Shown here: piece by piece, positions 1-6,426 of the stretch
How positions within the stretch are numbered: the stretch's first letter is position 1
How the letters are laid out: every line of letters starts with the position of its first letter
Source of the DNA: Candidatus Melainabacteria bacterium
Lineage (GTDB): Bacteria; Cyanobacteriota; Vampirovibrionia; 2-02-FULL-35-15
Direction: 5' to 3'
Length of the DNA stretch: 6,995 bases
NCBI GenBank assembly: GCA_023250175.1
Contig: JAHFBD010000123.1
Coordinates: 1 to 6,995 of the forward strand
The notes under the pieces: model-generated
The model's input: only the letters and a program-made list of their open reading frames with translations
The model's database searches: none
What the model was told of the DNA's origin: nothing
Translations under genes and position numbers: made by a program

Positions 1-426
1 TATGCAGATAAAACAAATGCAAAGTGTGTACCAATATGTGCAAAACTTGAATCAGAATTAATAGCGCTTAGTGATGAAGAAAAAAGAATGTTTCTAGGAA
101 AAACTACTTCTGCAGAGATTTCTACAGGAGTAGATGAGTTAATTAAATCTACATTTGATTTATTAGGATTAACTACTTATTTTACGGCGGGTGTAAAGGA
201 AGTTAGAGCCTGGACAATTTTAAAAAATACAAAAGCACCACAAGCAGCCGGAGTCATTCATACTGATTTTGAGAAAGGCTTTATAAAAGCAGAGGTAATA
301 AAATATAACGATCTTGTTAAATATGGTTCTAAAACACCAATTAGAGAAGCGGGATTAGCTAAGTTAGAAGGAAAAGATTATATTGTTCAGGATAGTGATG
401 TCGTAGAATTTAAGTTCAATGTTTAA
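1..426 (+). CDS. ychF: Ribosome-binding ATPase YchF (Obg family), C-terminal part; 5' end outside window
   Basis: The reading frame is open from base 1 and ends at TAA 424-426, giving the last 141 residues of a protein whose family is about 365 residues long. The missing part holds the G domain with its nucleotide-binding motifs. What is visible is the end of the helical region (residues around SDEEKRMF) followed by the TGS domain. The YchF-typical signatures TYFTAGVKEVRAW, GVIHTDFEKGFIKAEVI, REAG and the closing EGKDYIVQDSDVVEFKFNV-like strand are present. YchF/Ola1 is a cytoplasmic P-loop protein that prefers ATP over GTP, binds ribosomes and has been tied to stress responses. An internal ATG at 88 is not the true start because the homology continues upstream of it. 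The gene converges on ssb with only 4 bp between the stop codons, and I see no hairpin terminator there. Confidence 0.95.
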   Translation, partial: YADKTNAKCVPICAKLESELIALSDEEKRMFLGKTTSAEISTGVDELIKSTFDLLGLTTYFTAGVKEVRAWTILKNTKAPQAAGVIHTDFEKGFIKAEVIKYNDLVKYGSKTPIREAGLAKLEGKDYIVQDSDVVEFKFNV

Positions 427-430
427 AAAT

Positions 431-886
431 CTAGAATGGTATTTCTTCTGTATTAGCAACCATTTCTTCGAGATTTGATGCGGATTGAGTTACTCGATCA
501 GATTTTTTAAATGCAGGTTTTTCGCTGGTTTCTATTTCTTTTTGAGGAGGAGGTTGTAAAGAAAGCAAGTTATTGATTGTAATTACTGAATTGGCATCAA
601 CTTCAATTTCTCTTTTCTTTTTCCCTTCATTAGTAGTATAGGAATTTATTTGTATTCTGCCTGAAACAACTACTTTATCACCAGTCTTTAGTTTTCTTTC
701 ACATTCTTCTGCTAGGTCACGCCATGCATTTATGCGAATAATTTGACTTGCTAAGTTTTCTTGCCCACCTCTAGGGACATAACAAATGGCAACTGTTAGG
801 TTTGTTACAGGAATACTGGTAGGAGTAAATCTCTTTTCTGGATCTTTTACAAGGGTTCCTGAAAATGTAAAACTACTTAAACTCAC
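431..886 (-). CDS. ssb: Single-stranded DNA-binding protein SSB
   Basis: This is a 151-residue protein of normal SSB length. The N-terminal 105 residues or so form the OB fold, with the family patterns SGTLVKDPEKRFTPTSIPV, INAWRDLAEECERKLKTGD and VVVSGRIQINSYTT. A variable polar linker follows, and the protein ends in NTEEIPF, the acidic tip that recruits SSB partner proteins (DDIPF in E. coli). It would coat single-stranded DNA in replication, repair and recombination. The start codon is GTG at 886-884; no ATG fits. The nearest Shine-Dalgarno-like AAAGG overlaps the end of rpsF about 13 bases upstream, so translation may depend on coupling to rpsF, whose stop lies 6 bp away. The gene follows rpsF as in many bacteria, but the usual next gene, rpsR, is absent: ychF converges directly. 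Confidence 0.95.
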   Translation of the reverse strand: MSLSSFTFSGTLVKDPEKRFTPTSIPVTNLTVAICYVPRGGQENLASQIIRINAWRDLAEECERKLKTGDKVVVSGRIQINSYTTNEGKKKREIEVDANSVITINNLLSLQPPPQKEIETSEKPAFKKSDRVTQSASNLEEMVANTEEIPF

Positions 887-892
887 AATATT

Positions 893-1198
893 CTAACTAC
901 CTTTTTTTATAAGAATGTAACGGAGTACATCATCTGTAATTGCAAGTGTTCTTTTTAAAGTGTTTGGCAATTCTGGTGGAGAACTAAACAACATAGAGAG
1001 ATAAAAACCATCTTTAAATTCTTTAATTGTATGAGTGAGCTTATTTCTGTTTGGTTTATCTGTTTTGACTATAGTGCCACCATAATTTTTAATAGCAGAC
1101 TCTATTTGGGCAACACTTTTTTCTAAAGCATCATCACTAAGATTAGGCCTTAAGATTATAAGTGCTTCATATAAATTTTTTGTTTGTGTTTTAACCAT
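893..1198 (-). CDS. rpsF: 30S ribosomal protein S6
   Basis: The 101-residue length matches bacterial S6. The sequence shows the family pattern in order: YEALIILRPNLSDDALEKSV at the first strand and helix, then the NYGGTIVKTDKPNRNKLTHTIK central strands, then FKDGFYLSMLF and a C-terminal helix ending in DDVLRYILIKK. S6 sits on the platform of the 30S subunit, where it pairs with S18. The ATG at 1198-1196 has no clear Shine-Dalgarno sequence. The predicted promoter at 1223-1231 would give a leader of only about 17 bases. The gene heads an rpsF-ssb pair with a 6 bp gap. Stop TAG, two codons and the ssb GTG are all in one frame. Confidence 0.95.
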   Translation of the reverse strand: MVKTQTKNLYEALIILRPNLSDDALEKSVAQIESAIKNYGGTIVKTDKPNRNKLTHTIKEFKDGFYLSMLFSSPPELPNTLKRTLAITDDVLRYILIKKGS

Positions 1199-1222
1199 AA
1201 TTTTAGCTAATTTATTTTAGTA

Positions 1223-1231
1223 ATTATAACA
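1223..1231 (-). promoter_or_regulatory. Extended -10 promoter for rpsF-ssb
   Basis: On the minus strand this reads TGTTATAAT, a perfect extended -10 element (TGnTATAAT). It sits in the only sizeable gap (51 bp) of the minus-strand block, 24 bases upstream of the rpsF ATG. No good -35 hexamer is visible at 16-18 bp, which extended -10 promoters can do without. Transcription would start near 1216. TATAAT alone is frequent in AT-rich DNA; the TG extension and its position make this one more credible. Confidence 0.5.
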
Positions 1232-1249
1232 TTTGCTATTTGGTTATGG

Positions 1250-1693
1250 CTAACCTATTTCAATGATTATTTGTCTTTCATTATCATGAATAATGTCATT
1301 TTGATCCCGTAAGTATTTTATATGTACAGTAATATTGGGTTTAAGGTTAGTATTAAATACACTATTAAAGTTCTCAAACCACTCAATTAAAATTACTGCA
1401 TTTTTTTTTGTATAGAAATCTAAGTTTTCTTTATTTATCACTTTCTTATAAAAGTCCATATGTATAAGTGGTATATGTCCAGAATAATATTCATTAATTC
1501 CTAAAAATGTAGGACTTGTAATTAGTTCCTTTATACCAAGTCCTTCTGCAACTCCCTTAGCAAAAATTGTTTTGCCTGTACCTAACTCACCACTTAAGCC
1601 AATAATTGTTGGTGAATTTATTTTTGAGGCTAAATTAAATCCAATGTTAAAGGTTTCAGATGGACTTTTTGTTACTTCCACTATCTTTTTCAT
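1250..1693 (-). CDS. tsaE: tRNA threonylcarbamoyladenosine (t6A) biosynthesis ATPase TsaE
   Basis: This is a 147-residue protein from the chosen ATG at 1693-1691, the usual TsaE length. The Walker A loop GELGTGKT lies at residues 35-42. It is followed by the family signatures SPTFLGINEYY, the Walker B-like PLIHMDFYKK and ILIEWFENF. TsaE is the P-loop ATPase that works with TsaB and TsaD to attach threonylcarbamoyl to A37 of ANN-decoding tRNAs in the cytoplasm. The frame stays open to an ATG at 1750, but that would overlap the GerMN gene by 50 bp and add 19 lysine-rich residues not expected in the family. From 1693 the gene sits 7 bp after its neighbour's stop, as in an operon. An A9 run lies in the coding strand (1401-1409 on the plus strand), in the Tyr-Thr-Lys-Lys-Asn segment. 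Confidence 0.92.
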   Translation of the reverse strand: MKKIVEVTKSPSETFNIGFNLASKINSPTIIGLSGELGTGKTIFAKGVAEGLGIKELITSPTFLGINEYYSGHIPLIHMDFYKKVINKENLDFYTKKNAVILIEWFENFNSVFNTNLKPNITVHIKYLRDQNDIIHDNERQIIIEIG

Positions 1694-1700
1694 TAGCTTT

Positions 1701-2285
1701 TTATGGCTGAACATCTTCTTCAGCTTCTTCATGTTTTTCAGTATAGTCATTAATCATTGATAGTGGCTGAGTTATTTCTAATCCTTCGCCACCAATTGTT
1801 TTAATATTTTTACCATCCACATGCAGAAACAGTTTTTTGTGAGGTGCTACTCTTTTTAAGGTTTTATAAATTTGCAAATATCTAAGTTGCATTGCGGCAG
1901 ATCCCCCACCAATTAAAAACTGGTTTGAGATATCTATTAAAACCTCATCACTACTTTCTTCTACATTGATCAGCCTGGTACCGACTGGTATTTCAGTCAT
2001 AATTCCTTTTCTTTCTTCTTCCTTTGTTGGTCCTAGAAATAATTCCTTTAAAGAACCACTTATTATCCCGTCATCTTTTGAGAGCTTTCTTATTGTAGGT
2101 ACTAAAAATATTTCTTCAGGATTTGTAGATCTGGTAAAGTAAATTTTTATTTCTTTTAAATCCTTGTTTTCGCCAAATATAGGATTTTGGTTTTCAGTCG
2201 GTGTGTCTTGTAAATTATTTGTGCGAGAACATGCTGTAGTTAAAATAAAAACAATTGAACACAAAATTGATATTAAAAACTTCAT
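1701..2285 (-). CDS. GerMN-domain lipoprotein
   Basis: The 194-residue protein begins MKFLISILCSIVFILTTACS, a signal peptide with a lipobox-like LTTAC and a candidate lipidated Cys19. The -3 residue is Thr rather than Leu/Val/Ile, so the lipobox is imperfect. After a short polar linker, residues about 45-178 form one GerMN domain. Its hallmarks are LKELFLGPTKEEERKG, EIPVGTRLI, VLIDISNQF, LRYLQIYKTLKR, LFLHVDGK and GGEGLEITQPL. The C-terminus is an acidic tail. GerMN domains were named from Bacillus germination protein GerM but also occur in lipoproteins of non-sporulating bacteria, where their role is mostly unknown; an envelope or peptidoglycan-related task is a guess. The ATG at 2285 follows the upstream stop by 1 bp. 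It is preceded by AAGGA (2292-2296 on the plus strand) with 6-base spacing, so translation is efficient and probably coupled. Confidence 0.88.
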   Translation of the reverse strand: MKFLISILCSIVFILTTACSRTNNLQDTPTENQNPIFGENKDLKEIKIYFTRSTNPEEIFLVPTIRKLSKDDGIISGSLKELFLGPTKEEERKGIMTEIPVGTRLINVEESSDEVLIDISNQFLIGGGSAAMQLRYLQIYKTLKRVAPHKKLFLHVDGKNIKTIGGEGLEITQPLSMINDYTEKHEEAEEDVQP

Positions 2286-2286
2286 A

Positions 2287-3204
2287 TCAGTTCCTTTTCT
2301 TTGTAGTTGGGATTAAATTTGAGGTAATTATTAAAATTAGTTTATTTGTTTTAAATGACATATCGATATGTTCTATTTTAAGCCCTTTTTTTTCATATTT
2401 GTGAAAACTAAAAATTGGATTTATTAAATCTTTTAAAAGCTTGCTAAATGCTTTGCCAATATCAGAGTCTTTTGTAAATATGTCTCTTACCTCACTTTGT
2501 AGGTTGCTTATAATAATGCGTTCATTTTCAATTTTTAGTATACCTTCAAAAATCAAGTTTAATGGAGCAGAGTTTCTATTTTTAGTGCTTGTAATAGATG
2601 ATGATACTGTAACACTACCCATTTCATTGATATTTATATTGAGGTTATTTAAGGCTACTTTTGTTGAGCCAAAGGGGGGGATTGGTAGATCTAATTCTTT
2701 AAAGACTTTTTGCCATTTTGGCAGATTATTTAGAGCTTTACTTACACTAGTTAAATCAATTTCAACTCTAGCTAACAATTTAACAGGCATTTGTACCAAG
2801 TTTCTTTTTTTTCCGGTTTGCTCATTTACAATTTCTTTTTTAAAGTAAATAGGGCCTTGTGTTTGAAGCTCAATATAATCAATTGGTATACCGTTTATGC
2901 TTAGATAATTTCCTTTTATTTGAAGAGATTGTGCTTTTTTTCTTATTAGATCCCAGCCACTATAGATTTTTAAGTCAACATCTAATGTTTTGGCATGAGT
3001 TTTATGTTTTATTATGGTTTTAAGGATTGATTCTGTAAGAAAATCAATAAGGGTATTAAACCCTGTATATTTTTGAATTGTATAGTAAAGTTTGCTTGTT
3101 GTTGGTATTGTAGGATTTTCTAAATCTTCCTTTGCATATAGTGGTAATGAGAGGTAAAAGCCAAGAACAGAAATAAACAATATGTTGTAAGCCCATTTTT
3201 TCAT
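2287..3204 (-). CDS. Exported DUF2993 (LmeA-like) protein
   Basis: This is a 305-residue protein with an N-terminal signal peptide (MKKWAYNILFISVLGFYLSL, then PLYA, cleavage probably after Ala24). The body has a lipid-binding-fold look, with alternating hydrophobic strands and few charged clusters. The segment DVDLKIYSGWDLIRKKAQSL, followed by a strand pair around IKGNYLSINGIPIDYIELQT, resembles the DUF2993 family. That family is common in cyanobacteria and actinobacteria; mycobacterial LmeA, a periplasmic phospholipid-binding protein, is its named member. I therefore infer a periplasmic lipid-binding role. The assignment rests on my reading of motifs and would need a profile search. The gene lies 8 bp after the permease and 1 bp before the GerMN gene. 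A run of seven C in the coding strand (2674-2680) encodes part of IPIPPFG. Confidence 0.65.
   Translation of the reverse strand: MKKWAYNILFISVLGFYLSLPLYAKEDLENPTIPTTSKLYYTIQKYTGFNTLIDFLTESILKTIIKHKTHAKTLDVDLKIYSGWDLIRKKAQSLQIKGNYLSINGIPIDYIELQTQGPIYFKKEIVNEQTGKKRNLVQMPVKLLARVEIDLTSVSKALNNLPKWQKVFKELDLPIPPFGSTKVALNNLNININEMGSVTVSSSITSTKNRNSAPLNLIFEGILKIENERIIISNLQSEVRDIFTKDSDIGKAFSKLLKDLINPIFSFHKYEKKGLKIEHIDMSFKTNKLILIITSNLIPTTKKRN
2292..2296 (-). promoter_or_regulatory. Ribosome binding site of the GerMN gene
   Basis: On the minus strand this reads AAGGA, with six bases before the ATG at 2285. It lies inside the last codons of the DUF2993-like gene, so the stop of one gene, the ribosome binding site and the next start are packed together. 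This favours translational coupling. Confidence 0.7.
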
Positions 3205-3212
3205 TTGGTATT

Positions 3213-4109
3213 TTACTTTCCCTGATAAAAAATTTTATTAGCTAATCCTTTAAATGCAAGCCAGGTAAAAAACACTACAATTCCAAACAATATCCAAGCC
3301 ATAGCAGATGCATATCCAAGCTTAAAGTCTTCAAAAGCTGTTTGGTAAGCATAGAGAGAGTAAAAAGTTGTAGCATATTCTGGACCACCAGAGGTCATTA
3401 TATAAGCTGGTACAAAGTATTGAAAAACTGAAATTATACCAATTATCAAATTGAAAAATATAGTTGGGGTAAGCATTGGAATTGTGATTAAAAAAAACTT
3501 ATGTAATGAACCAGCCCCATCTATTTCAGCAGCTTCGTATAAAGAACCTGGGATGTTTTGAAGTCCAGCCAGGTAAATTAAAACCGAATTTCCAATTGAC
3601 CAGAGACTCATAATAATAAGCGGAAACATTGCCCACTTAGGATCACTAAACCATAAAGGTCCGGTAATGTTAACTTTACTTAAAAAATTATTGAATAATC
3701 CCCCTTCATCTCCACGAAAAATCCAAAGCCATACAATAGAATTAGCAACAATTGGGATAATACTGGGTAAATAAAAACAGGTTCTATATATGGAGAGCCC
3801 TTTAATTTTTTGATTTAGTAAAACAGCAAAGATAATTCCAAAAATTATTGATAAAGGGAGGGTAATAAATGCAAAACTAAAAGTTACTTTTAAAGATTTC
3901 CAAAAAATCGGATCACTAAAGAGATAAATATAATTATCAAGACCGACCCAGACTGGTTTTTTGAGGATATCATACTTAGTAAAGCTCAAATAAAAAGATG
4001 CAAGAATTGGGCAAAGTAAAAAAATAAAAAAACCAACTAACCATGGAAATAAAAATAAAATTACCACGAGCGAATTTAAGATTTTAATATGGCTAAATCT
4101 CAACAACAA
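3213..4109 (-). CDS. ABC transporter permease, sugar type (MalF/UgpA family)
   Basis: The 298-residue protein has about six membrane segments (near 11-37, 74-98, 110-132, 155-180, 205-235 and 266-288). It carries the EAA loop YEAAEIDGAG at 191-200 followed by the ITIPML motif at 208-213, which docks on the ATPase subunit. The N-terminal FPWLVGFFIF, PILASFYLSFTKYDIL and VWVGLDNY are typical of carbohydrate-uptake CUT1 permeases. The start is TTG at 4109-4107, chosen because AAGGA lies seven bases upstream and the resulting short cytoplasmic N-terminus fits the family. TTG at 4106 and GTG at 4067 are alternatives, the latter cutting into the first membrane segment. No binding protein, second permease or ATPase gene is in the window, and this gene is first in its block, so partners must be encoded elsewhere. 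Substrate cannot be told from sequence. Confidence 0.9.
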   Translation of the reverse strand: MLLRFSHIKILNSLVVILFLFPWLVGFFIFLLCPILASFYLSFTKYDILKKPVWVGLDNYIYLFSDPIFWKSLKVTFSFAFITLPLSIIFGIIFAVLLNQKIKGLSIYRTCFYLPSIIPIVANSIVWLWIFRGDEGGLFNNFLSKVNITGPLWFSDPKWAMFPLIIMSLWSIGNSVLIYLAGLQNIPGSLYEAAEIDGAGSLHKFFLITIPMLTPTIFFNLIIGIISVFQYFVPAYIMTSGGPEYATTFYSLYAYQTAFEDFKLGYASAMAWILFGIVVFFTWLAFKGLANKIFYQGK

Positions 4110-6266
4110 AATATTGTCCTTCGTACCTTATCCTATTCTCTACTTATTATAGTTATTTCTTTAGCTTGTTTCTTTGGTCATATGCCAGTTGTTAGCGACT
4201 ATTTACATGATATTGAAAGCAAAACATACGATCTCTTATTTATAACAAGATATTACCTTGGATTAGATCCTAAGCCTCCTAAAAACATATTAATTGTAGG
4301 TATAGATGCTGGTTCAATAAAAAAAGTTGGTGTACCTTGGCCGTGGCCTCGCCAATTTCATGGATCTCTTGTAGATGCTTTAAAAAGCGCCGGTGCTAAA
4401 TATATTGTTTTTGATATTATTTTTGACACAATATCACCTTTAAGTTTGCAAACCCAGGATGTGGTTGGGGATCAAACGGTTTCAGAAAGCTCATTTGATG
4501 CGGGTTCAGAGGATGATGGCATTTTTGCTATGTCTATTAATGAGGCAATGAATGTATTTTTATCATGTGAAGCTGAACCTCTATCTAAGACTGACTATCA
4601 GGCAATATTACCAATAGATACCTATTTGGAGGCATTAAATAATGATGTAAGCTTTTTAGGTAATGCAAGCGTTACATATGATTCGGATAATTTTATAAGA
4701 AAAAGCAAGCTTATATTTCCAGAGTTCTATAAAGATCCAGCAGTTACGGCATCAACAGCTTTCAGAGTTGCTCAGAAATATTTGAAGGAAAGAGCAAGAA
4801 TTCAATCAGATTATTCTATAAAGCTTGGAATGACTTTAGTTCCTCAAGAAATACTAATTAATTTTTATGGACAATCTGAAACTATTAAAACAATTCCATA
4901 CTGGAAAGCCCTTGAATTAATTTATCAGAATAAAGGTGATATTTTTAAAGATAAAGTGGTTTATATTGGACGAACTAAGCTTAAAGCCTCGATTGATCCA
5001 TTTAAGAGTGTTCGATCCCCAGATTCATTTCCTACTCCGTATAGTGTTTTAACACCAAATTTCTCTGGGGTTGAAATTCAGGCAACTATTTTAGGTAATT
5101 TAATTGAGAGTTTGTTTATAAGAAGGGTTAATGAGATTAGTTTAATTCTTATTTTTTCTTTTGTTGCAATATTTACAACATTGTTAGTTTTCAGATTTAG
5201 AACAAAGCTAATTTTTTGTTTCTTTCTTTGTTTATTATTTGCTTTGCTTTATATTGTGAATGCTTTTATATTATTTGCATTTGGAAGAATTTCAATTCCA
5301 CCCACCTTTCCTGTTTATGGAATGATAGTCCCAATATATTTTGTAAATCTTATTGACCAGTATTTTATTGTAGATAGAGCAAGGCGCAGACAAGCTAAGA
5401 TCTTCAGACAGCTTGTGCCACCTCAGGTAGCTGATGAAATTGAAAAGATGGGGCAGGATGAGCTGGCTTTAGGTGGTAGTAAAAGGGAAATTACAGTTTT
5501 ATTTACAGATATAAAAAGCTTTACTCCTTTGTGTGAAAGAAATACGCCGGAGGTTATTGTTAATATCTTGAATCATTATTTTACTGAAATGGTGAAAGTT
5601 ATTCACAAGCATAATGGACTTGTTGATAAGTTTATTGGGGATGCAATTATGGCTTTTTGGGGTGCTCCAAAAGCTTTAGAATTAAGTGTTCAGGCAAATT
5701 CCTCAGCAAGATGTGCTCTTGATATGAAACAGCAGTTAAATTTACTAAATGAAAAATGGAAAGAGCTTGTAGGAGCTTCTGAGATTATAAATATAAGAAT
5801 AGGACTAAATACTGATGTGGCAATTACTGGTAATGTGGGATCCTTAGAAAGAATGCAGTTTAGTGCAATTGGTGATGGAGTAAATGTGGCTAGCAGACTG
5901 GAAGCTGTTAATAAGGTATATGGTACTTCCATTATTTTGTCAGCTAGCACAGCAAAGCTTTTAGATAGAGATTTAAACATTAGGGAGCTTGATAGAGTTA
6001 TTGTTCCTGGTAAAGATGTACCGGTAGATATATATGAATTAATTGAATCTGAAAATTTTACACCAGAGTTATATGGTCTTTATGGAGCCGGTTTAGATAA
6101 CTATAGACAAAGAGATTTTGATAAAGCAATTAAATTTTGGAAAGAATGTTTAAATTTAAACTCACATGATAAGCCTTCTGAGATTATGCTAAAAAGAGCT
6201 ATGAAATTTAAAGAGACTCCGCCACCAGATGATTGGAATACTGTTTGGATTGTAGACACCAAATAA
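4089..6266 (+). CDS. CHASE2-domain class III adenylate/guanylate cyclase
   Basis: The protein has 725 residues. A membrane segment (about 11-29) is followed by an extracytoplasmic CHASE2 sensor domain (about 31-340). Its marks are KTYDLLFITRYYLG, NILIVGIDAGSI, WPWPRQFHGSLVDAL, KYIVFDIIFD and a closing DKVVYIGRT / FSGVEIQATILGNLI. Three membrane segments (about 348-368, 373-398, 402-425) and a basic linker follow, then the cyclase domain (about 464-650). Metal-binding aspartates are D474 (FTDIKSFT) and D518 (DKFIGDAIMAF). Purine-recognition positions are K514 and S592, and the transition-state residues are N599 and R603 in GDGVNVASR. All catalytic positions are filled, so the enzyme should be active, most likely making cAMP from ATP. 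The tail (655-725) has a TPR-like helix pair and PPPDDWNTVW, usual for such cyclases. The ATG at 4089 has only a weak ribosome binding site. CHASE2 ligands are unknown. Confidence 0.93.
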   Translation: MAKSQQQNIVLRTLSYSLLIIVISLACFFGHMPVVSDYLHDIESKTYDLLFITRYYLGLDPKPPKNILIVGIDAGSIKKVGVPWPWPRQFHGSLVDALKSAGAKYIVFDIIFDTISPLSLQTQDVVGDQTVSESSFDAGSEDDGIFAMSINEAMNVFLSCEAEPLSKTDYQAILPIDTYLEALNNDVSFLGNASVTYDSDNFIRKSKLIFPEFYKDPAVTASTAFRVAQKYLKERARIQSDYSIKLGMTLVPQEILINFYGQSETIKTIPYWKALELIYQNKGDIFKDKVVYIGRTKLKASIDPFKSVRSPDSFPTPYSVLTPNFSGVEIQATILGNLIESLFIRRVNEISLILIFSFVAIFTTLLVFRFRTKLIFCFFLCLLFALLYIVNAFILFAFGRISIPPTFPVYGMIVPIYFVNLIDQYFIVDRARRRQAKIFRQLVPPQVADEIEKMGQDELALGGSKREITVLFTDIKSFTPLCERNTPEVIVNILNHYFTEMVKVIHKHNGLVDKFIGDAIMAFWGAPKALELSVQANSSARCALDMKQQLNLLNEKWKELVGASEIINIRIGLNTDVAITGNVGSLERMQFSAIGDGVNVASRLEAVNKVYGTSIILSASTAKLLDRDLNIRELDRVIVPGKDVPVDIYELIESENFTPELYGLYGAGLDNYRQRDFDKAIKFWKECLNLNSHDKPSEIMLKRAMKFKETPPPDDWNTVWIVDTK
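4117..4121 (-). promoter_or_regulatory. Ribosome binding site fixing the TTG start of the permease
   Basis: The minus strand reads AAGGA here, seven bases before the TTG at 4109. It is the main argument for this unusual start. The site lies inside the coding sequence of the divergent cyclase (codons 10-11). Confidence 0.6.
4146..4151 (-). promoter_or_regulatory. Possible -10 element for the permease block, inside the cyclase gene
   Basis: The minus strand reads TATAAT, 36 bases upstream of the permease TTG, so a transcript would begin near 4139. No -35 hexamer is recognisable at the proper distance and there is no TG extension. Because the two divergent genes overlap, any permease promoter must lie in cyclase coding sequence, and this is the best candidate. 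A chance match in AT-rich DNA is quite possible. Confidence 0.3.
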
Positions 6267-6277
6267 TGTAGATAACT

Positions 6278-6385
6278 TTATGCTTCGTGTTCATCGTGGT
6301 GTGACAATGTGCCAATTAAATAAACAGTTAGAAAAACACCACAGATTACTAAAAGTGAAAATGATACTGATACTGCTACATCCAT
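6278..6385 (-). CDS. Small single-pass membrane protein, 35 residues, function unknown
   Basis: This short reading frame begins ATG 6385-6383 and ends TAA at 6280-6278. The product is MDVAVSV, then one hydrophobic helix (about residues 5-27, with SLLVICGVFLTVYLIGTL), then the charged tail SHHDEHEA. Three things argue that it is real. AAAAAGG (6394-6400 on the plus strand) lies eight bases upstream of the ATG. A TTGGGT-17-TATAAT promoter lies just beyond. The composition is that of a designed membrane helix with a hydrophilic His/Asp/Glu tail. I do not recognise the family. Size and shape recall small accessory subunits of membrane complexes such as oxidases or transporters, but no partner gene is in the window. 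It converges on the cyclase with 11 bp between stop codons. Confidence 0.6.
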   Translation of the reverse strand: MDVAVSVSFSLLVICGVFLTVYLIGTLSHHDEHEA

Positions 6386-6393
6386 AAGTTTTA

Positions 6394-6400
6394 CCTTTTT
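6394..6400 (-). promoter_or_regulatory. Ribosome binding site of the 35-residue membrane protein
   Basis: The minus strand reads AAAAAGG, followed by eight bases and the ATG at 6385. The spacing is within the normal range, and the site is one of the clearer ones in this window. It supports translation of the small reading frame. Confidence 0.55.
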
Positions 6401-6426
6401 AGCTAATTAATTTAAACTCAGTATTA

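Noticed and set aside
427..430. Bidirectional terminator between ychF and ssb
   Set aside because: The gap is only 4 bp and I find no inverted repeat followed by a T run around it.
1401..1409. T9 run as a transcription terminator
   Set aside because: It lies inside tsaE coding sequence and has no GC-rich hairpin beside it; on the coding strand it is an A run in Lys codons.
1694..1750. N-terminal extension of tsaE from the ATG at 1750
   Set aside because: It would overlap the GerMN gene by 50 bp and add a low-complexity Lys-rich stretch not seen in TsaE; the ATG at 1693 gives normal family length and a 7 bp gap.
1572..1760. Plus-strand reading frame opposite tsaE
   Set aside because: It is the complement of the well-supported tsaE and GerMN genes, and its hydrophobic end is the reverse complement of Lys-rich codons.
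2441..2848. 135-residue plus-strand reading frame opposite the DUF2993-like gene
   Set aside because: It lies entirely within the complement of a gene with a signal peptide and tight operon spacing, and shows no recognisable domain.
5690..5980. 96-residue minus-strand reading frame inside the cyclase
   Set aside because: It is antisense to the catalytic domain, whose conserved motifs fix the real frame.
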